Source: Hyphomicrobiaceae bacterium
GTDB taxonomy: Bacteria; Pseudomonadota; Alphaproteobacteria; Rhizobiales; MH13
Length of the DNA: 12,488 nucleotides
Assembly: GCA_020442235.1 (NCBI GenBank)
Contig: JAGRKQ010000087.1
Span: 1-12,488, forward strand
Direction: 5' to 3'
Position numbers and translations under genes: made by a program. The notes under the pieces are model-generated. The model did not search any database. It saw only the letters and a list, made by a program, of their open reading frames with translations, and had not been told where the DNA came from. Positions 9,300-12,488 of the stretch are shown one piece after another; the stretch's first letter is position 1; every line of letters starts with the position of its first letter.

Positions 9300-9461
9300 G
9301 CCGGCTCTCCCATGCTGACAGGAGAGTTTAGGGCATGCTTCGCAGACTTCTTCCAGTGGCCCCGATTGTTTCCGTAGTGGAAAAGGCTGATAGCAATTGA
9401 AGCATATCCATGCCATTCGATAGCGTGGGAAGGAACAACGCCGCCAAAGGGTGAGGAAAAA
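9300..9461. promoter_or_regulatory. Divergent control region between putA and lacI-family gene
   Basis: This 162-bp gap is visibly more AT-rich than the surrounding genes and must carry both divergent promoters. It holds a 15-bp dyad, TTTCC-N5-GGAAA (9369-9383), and two copies of GATAGC exactly 30 bp apart (9389-9394, 9419-9424). A 7-bp inverted pair, ATGCTTC (9335-9341) and GAAGCAT (9399-9405), is also present. No clean -35/-10 pair stands out, and no palindrome with the central CG typical of LacI-family operators was found. Confidence 0.5.
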
Positions 9462-10526
9462 TTGGACGACCGTCCTGCACGCCACAGACTCAAGATCGAC
9501 ACACGCGGCCGCACGCGCACATCGCGGCCGGGTAAAACAGTCGACCTGAAATTTCTCGCCGAGCTCCTTGGCGTTTCCAAGGGCACGGTGTCGCGCGCCC
9601 TCAACGATTACCCGGAAATTTCCGAGGAAACCCGCCGCAGGGTCAAGCAGGCCGCCGAGCAGCATGGCTATCGGCCGAATCGTGCCGCGCGGCGTCTGTC
9701 GACGGGCCGTTCGGACACCATCGGCTTCGTGCCACTGCAAGACGCGGTTCCCGATTTCCAGCCGGCTTTCCTGCGCGGCCTGACCACGACCATGACCAAG
9801 GCCGGAGGCGATCTCATCCTCTCGCCGGCTAGCGATCTTCAGACGGCCTGCTCGATCATCGACCGCATGGTGCTGGACGGGCGCGTCGACGGCCTCATCA
9901 TCCACGATCCGCTGCCCGACGACCCGCGTCTCGACTACATGCAGAAGCGCGGCCTGACCTATGTCACGCTCGGGCGCACCGATTTCGCCGATCCGGCCCC
10001 TTACGTCTTCATCGACGATGCCGTCGCGACCCGTTCGCTGATTGGCGCGTTGCGCGAACTGGGCCACGAGCGCTTTGCTTTCTTCGCCGGCCATGGCGAT
10101 TCTTTTGCCGTTCGTCAGCGCTGCGAAGGCTTGCGGTCCGCTTGTTCGGCATCCGGCTCCGCCTTCGAGGAGGCCTTCCTTTCGGGCGACAAGGATGCGG
10201 CGGCCGAACAGTTCCTGAAGATGACGAAGGCGACGGCGGTCCTGTGCGACTGCGATCTGACCGCGCTTGCCCTCATCGCGGCGGCGCACCGCATCGGCCT
10301 TCGGGTTCCGCAGGACCTGACGGTGATCGGTCACGGCAACAGCAGCTTTGCCGCCCACACCCTGCCGGGGCTGTCCACCATCGGCTGGTCGGACGAGCAG
10401 GTCGGTGCGCGTCTTGCCCGCCTGCTTCTGGACGCGGTTGCCGATCCCGTTGCGGCGCCGACGCGTCTGCGCGTTCCGGCCGAGTTCATCGCCAGAGGCT
10501 CGCACGGTCCCGCGCCGCGCGGCTGA
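9462..10526 (+). CDS. LacI-family transcriptional regulator
   Basis: A 354-residue DNA-binding regulator. The helix-turn-helix is at about residues 28-50 (LKFLAELLGVSKGTVSRAL), followed by the hinge GYRPNRAARRLSTG (about 69-82). A periplasmic-binding-protein-like effector domain (about 85-345) includes VDGLIIHDPLPDD, LGRTDFADPAPYVFIDD, LGHERFAFFAG and PQDLTVIGHGN. The start is TTG at 9462 with GTGAGG five to six bases upstream; there is no later ATG, GTG or TTG before the helix-turn-helix. This gives an unusual basic N-terminal extension of about 26 residues. LacI proteins usually sense sugars or polyols and control a nearby transporter, so the ynjBC-like genes 115 bp downstream on the same strand are its likely target; the divergent putA is less likely. 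The effector is unknown. Confidence 0.93.
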   Translation: MDDRPARHRLKIDTRGRTRTSRPGKTVDLKFLAELLGVSKGTVSRALNDYPEISEETRRRVKQAAEQHGYRPNRAARRLSTGRSDTIGFVPLQDAVPDFQPAFLRGLTTTMTKAGGDLILSPASDLQTACSIIDRMVLDGRVDGLIIHDPLPDDPRLDYMQKRGLTYVTLGRTDFADPAPYVFIDDAVATRSLIGALRELGHERFAFFAGHGDSFAVRQRCEGLRSACSASGSAFEEAFLSGDKDAAAEQFLKMTKATAVLCDCDLTALALIAAAHRIGLRVPQDLTVIGHGNSSFAAHTLPGLSTIGWSDEQVGARLARLLLDAVADPVAAPTRLRVPAEFIARGSHGPAPRG

Positions 10527-10550
10527 ACACCCGATTTCACGTCAAAGTGT

Positions 10551-10568
10551 GCGCCCCCCGGCGGGCGC
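10551..10568 (+). terminator. GC-rich hairpin after lacI-family gene
   Basis: GCGCCC (10551-10556) pairs perfectly with GGGCGC (10563-10568) around a six-base loop, 24 bp after the regulator's stop codon. No T-tract follows, so it is at best a weak or attenuating terminator; it may simply separate regulator and transporter expression. A -35-like TTGACC follows at 10573-10578, without a convincing -10. Confidence 0.35.
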
Positions 10569-10641
10569 GGGCTTGACCTTGCGGCACGCCTGATCCCTTC
10601 TCGAGCGCAAGCCTTCGGGAAAAGAGGAAAGGGACAGCGCA
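10569..10641 (+). promoter_or_regulatory. Probable promoter region of the ynjBC-like operon
   Basis: CTTGAC(C) at 10572-10578 resembles the alphaproteobacterial sigma-70 -35 element. The sequence at the expected -10 distance (around 10595-10601, CCCTTCT) is a poor match. AGAGGAAAGGG at about 10623-10633 supplies the ribosome site for the binding-protein gene. A LacI-type palindrome with central CG was looked for and not found beyond CTCGAG at 10600-10605. Confidence 0.3.
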
Positions 10642-11913
10642 ATGATCCGCACCATGACGGCAGGGGCCACGACGAGGCGATCCATTCTGGCAGGCACGGC
10701 GCTCGCCGCCGCGGCGCTGGGCCTTGCCGCGTTTGCCGGCGCGGCGCGGGCCGAGGGCGGTCCCGATCTTTCCGACTTTGCCGCCATCGAGGCGGCCGCG
10801 CGCGGCCAGACGGTCTATTTCCACGCCTGGTCCGGGGCGCCCAACATCAACGCCTATATCGAATGGGTGGGCGATGTCGTCGAGGAGCGTTACGGCATCG
10901 AACTGGTGCATGTGCCCGTGACCGATACGGCCAATGTCGTCGGCATCATCGTCGCCGAGGACGCGGCGGGCCGGCGCGAAGGCGGGTCGGTCGATCTGGT
11001 CTGGATCAACGGTGAAAACTTCGTCGCGCTGAAGCGCGCCGGGCTCCTGCTGGCGCCGGACGGAGAAGGGTGGGCGCAGCGCCTGCCGAGCTATGCCTTC
11101 GTCGACACCGAAGGCAATCCGACGACCACCATCGACTTCACCGAGCCGACCGAAGGGCTGGAGGCGCCCTGGGGCACGGTGCAGCTGTCCTTCTACTATG
11201 ACAGCGCCGAGGGCCTCGAACGTCCCGCCGACGTGGAGGCGCTGGCCGCCTTTATCGAGGCCAATCCGGGCCGCTTCACCTATCCCCAGCCGCCCAACTT
11301 CCTCGGAACCACCTTTCTCAAGCAGGTTCTGGCCGGGCTGATCGACGACCCGCAACGCCTTCAGGCGCCGCTGGCCCCGGAGGACGCGGCAGAAGCGCTG
11401 GCTCCGCTCTTTGCCTGGCTCGACCGGGTGCATCCGCATCTGTGGCGGTCCGGGCGTGCCTTTCCGGCCGACCAGGTGGCGATGGCGCAGCTTTTTTCCG
11501 ACAGCGAGATCGCCATCGGCTTCGCCTTCAATCCGGCGGCGGCCTCGGCGGCGGTGCTGCGCGGCGAGTTTCCCGAAACGACACGCTCCTTCGTGTTTGC
11601 CGGCGGCACGCTTGCCAACAGCCACTTCGTGACCATTCCCTTCAACGCCAGCGCGCCGGAAGCGGCGTTGGTCGTCGCCAATTTCCTGATGAGCCCCGAG
11701 GCGCAGCTGGAAAAGCAGAACCCAGAAGGCTGGGGTGATTTCACCGTGCTCGACGTGACCCGTCTCGACGCGCAAACCCGCGCTGCCTTCGAGGCACTCG
11801 ACCTCGGGCCGGCAACGCTGGCGCCGTCCGATTTCGGTCAGGCCATTCCCGAGCCGCACGCCAGCTGGGGCGAGGCGATCGAACGGCTCTGGGCGGAACA
11901 TTACCAGGGTTGA
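10642..11913 (+). CDS. YnjB-type ABC transporter substrate-binding protein (Tat-exported)
   Basis: A 423-residue periplasmic binding protein homologous to E. coli YnjB (COG4134 family). The N-terminus has a twin-arginine signal, TTRRSIL, with a hydrophobic core and cleavage after ARA (about residue 36), so it is probably exported folded. Family landmarks in the mature protein are VYFHAWSGAPNINAYIEWV, VDLVWINGENFVALKRAGLL, FTEPTEGLEAPWGTVQLSF, NPGRFTYPQPPNFLGTTFLKQ, VHPHLWRSGRAFPADQ, HFVTIPFNASAPEAALVVANFLMSPEAQL (given here only as recognisable parts) and EPHASWGEAIERLW. The start at 10642 has an AGAGGAAAGGG ribosome site. A YnjC-like permease gene follows after 19 bp. The substrate of YnjBCD systems is not established. 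An upstream LacI-family regulator hints at a carbohydrate or polyol, but that is inference. Confidence 0.92.
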   Translation: MIRTMTAGATTRRSILAGTALAAAALGLAAFAGAARAEGGPDLSDFAAIEAAARGQTVYFHAWSGAPNINAYIEWVGDVVEERYGIELVHVPVTDTANVVGIIVAEDAAGRREGGSVDLVWINGENFVALKRAGLLLAPDGEGWAQRLPSYAFVDTEGNPTTTIDFTEPTEGLEAPWGTVQLSFYYDSAEGLERPADVEALAAFIEANPGRFTYPQPPNFLGTTFLKQVLAGLIDDPQRLQAPLAPEDAAEALAPLFAWLDRVHPHLWRSGRAFPADQVAMAQLFSDSEIAIGFAFNPAAASAAVLRGEFPETTRSFVFAGGTLANSHFVTIPFNASAPEAALVVANFLMSPEAQLEKQNPEGWGDFTVLDVTRLDAQTRAAFEALDLGPATLAPSDFGQAIPEPHASWGEAIERLWAEHYQG

Positions 11914-11932
11914 CGGAGACGCAGGCCGGGGC

Positions 11933-12488
11933 ATGCGCAGCGAACCGCTTCCCGCCGTGATCCGTCTTGCGCCGGCGCTGACGATCCTTCTGCTTGTCGG
12001 ACCGCTGGCGGCCGGACTTCTCGGCGTTCTGATCGTGGCCGGCGGCGGGGTGGAGGCCTTTTCCGCCGGTATCGGTCTGGGCGGGGCGGTGCAGGCGGTT
12101 TTCGCCGCGCCGGGCATTCTGCGCTCCCTGGCTGTGCCCCTGGTCGCCGCGCTGGCAACCACCGCCGTGGCCTTGGGCGTCACCTTCCTCGTCATGGCGG
12201 CCTTTTACGGAACGCGCGCCTTTGCGGTGCTGCGCCAGCTGGTCGCGCCGCTGCTTTCCGTGCCCCATGCCGCCGCTGCCGTGGGGCTCGCCTTCCTGAT
12301 CGCGCCGTCCGGGCTTGTCGCCCGGCTTGTCTCGCCCGGCCTCACCGGCTGGGTTCGCCCGCCCGATGCCCTCATCGTTCATGATCCGCTCGGCCTTTCG
12401 ATGATGGCGGGGCTCGCGGCGAAGGAAATGCCCTTCCTGATGCTGGTGGCGCTGGCCGGGCTCTCCGGCCTTCAGCCGGGGCGGGCCA
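11933..12488 (+). CDS. YnjC-type ABC transporter permease, N-terminal part
   Basis: The frame is open from ATG 11933 to the window end: 185 codons, no stop. It is the start of an inner-membrane permease homologous to E. coli YnjC (COG4135), normally a long, two-domain protein. Hydrophobic segments lie at about residues 12-36, 66-92, 104-125 and 155-180. Recognisable family stretches are FYGTRAFAVLRQLVAPLLSVPHA (about 91-112), VGLAFLIAPSGLVARLVSP and LTGWVRPPDALIVHDPLGLS (about 138-155). LAAKEMPFLMLVALAG (about 161-176) corresponds to the EAA-type loop that contacts the ATPase. Only 19 bp separate it from the binding-protein stop, so the genes share a transcript. The ribosome site is poor: GGAG lies some 15 bases away and GGGG directly before the ATG. 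A YnjD-like ATPase gene is expected downstream, outside the window. Confidence 0.92.
   Translation, partial: MRSEPLPAVIRLAPALTILLLVGPLAAGLLGVLIVAGGGVEAFSAGIGLGGAVQAVFAAPGILRSLAVPLVAALATTAVALGVTFLVMAAFYGTRAFAVLRQLVAPLLSVPHAAAAVGLAFLIAPSGLVARLVSPGLTGWVRPPDALIVHDPLGLSMMAGLAAKEMPFLMLVALAGLSGLQPGRA

Noticed and set aside
9300..10505. Upstream extension of the putA frame by about 400 codons on the minus strand
   Set aside because: It is antisense to the lacI-family gene, shows no PutA or ribbon-helix-helix similarity, and the Met at 9299 has a good ribosome site exactly where homology starts.
10537..12195. Long minus-strand open frame (about 550 codons) opposite the YnjB-like gene
   Set aside because: Low-complexity Arg/Gly/Ala-rich translation, a mirror of G/C-rich third positions; the plus-strand genes have clear family motifs.

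Overview
This is a gene-dense, high-GC window with short intergenic gaps. It looks like an alphaproteobacterial chromosome, probably Hyphomicrobiales/Rhizobiales or a close relative. The support is the codon usage (strong G/C at third positions), a short PutA without a DNA-binding domain, a BMP-type nucleoside/sugar importer, HrpB helicase, and an apparent CtrA box (TTAA-N7-TTAA). No rRNA, tRNA, CRISPR, insertion sequence or phage gene is visible.

Left block (1-3259, minus strand): an importer operon read right to left. It encodes a BMP-family periplasmic binding protein, a double-domain NupO/YufO-type ATPase, a VOC (glyoxalase-fold) protein, and the start of a permease that leaves the window at base 1. 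The VOC gene sits between the ATPase and permease genes and overlaps each by an ATGA, so it is built into the transporter operon by translational coupling.

Middle block (3375-9299): hrpB (minus) is divergent from a small exported protein of unknown function (plus). The 124-bp gap between them carries the CtrA-like box. The small gene converges on putA (minus), the bifunctional proline-to-glutamate oxidase.

Right block (9462-12488, plus strand): a LacI-family regulator starting at TTG, divergent from putA, followed by a Tat-exported YnjB-type binding protein and the first 185 codons of a YnjC-type permease that leaves the window at the right edge. The regulator probably controls this importer, whose family has no settled substrate. 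A ynjD-like ATPase gene would be expected just beyond the window.

The most interesting items are the VOC protein embedded in the BMP transporter operon, the CtrA-like box between hrpB and a small secreted protein, and the LacI-plus-YnjBC pairing. I do not see an evident novel defence or mobile system.
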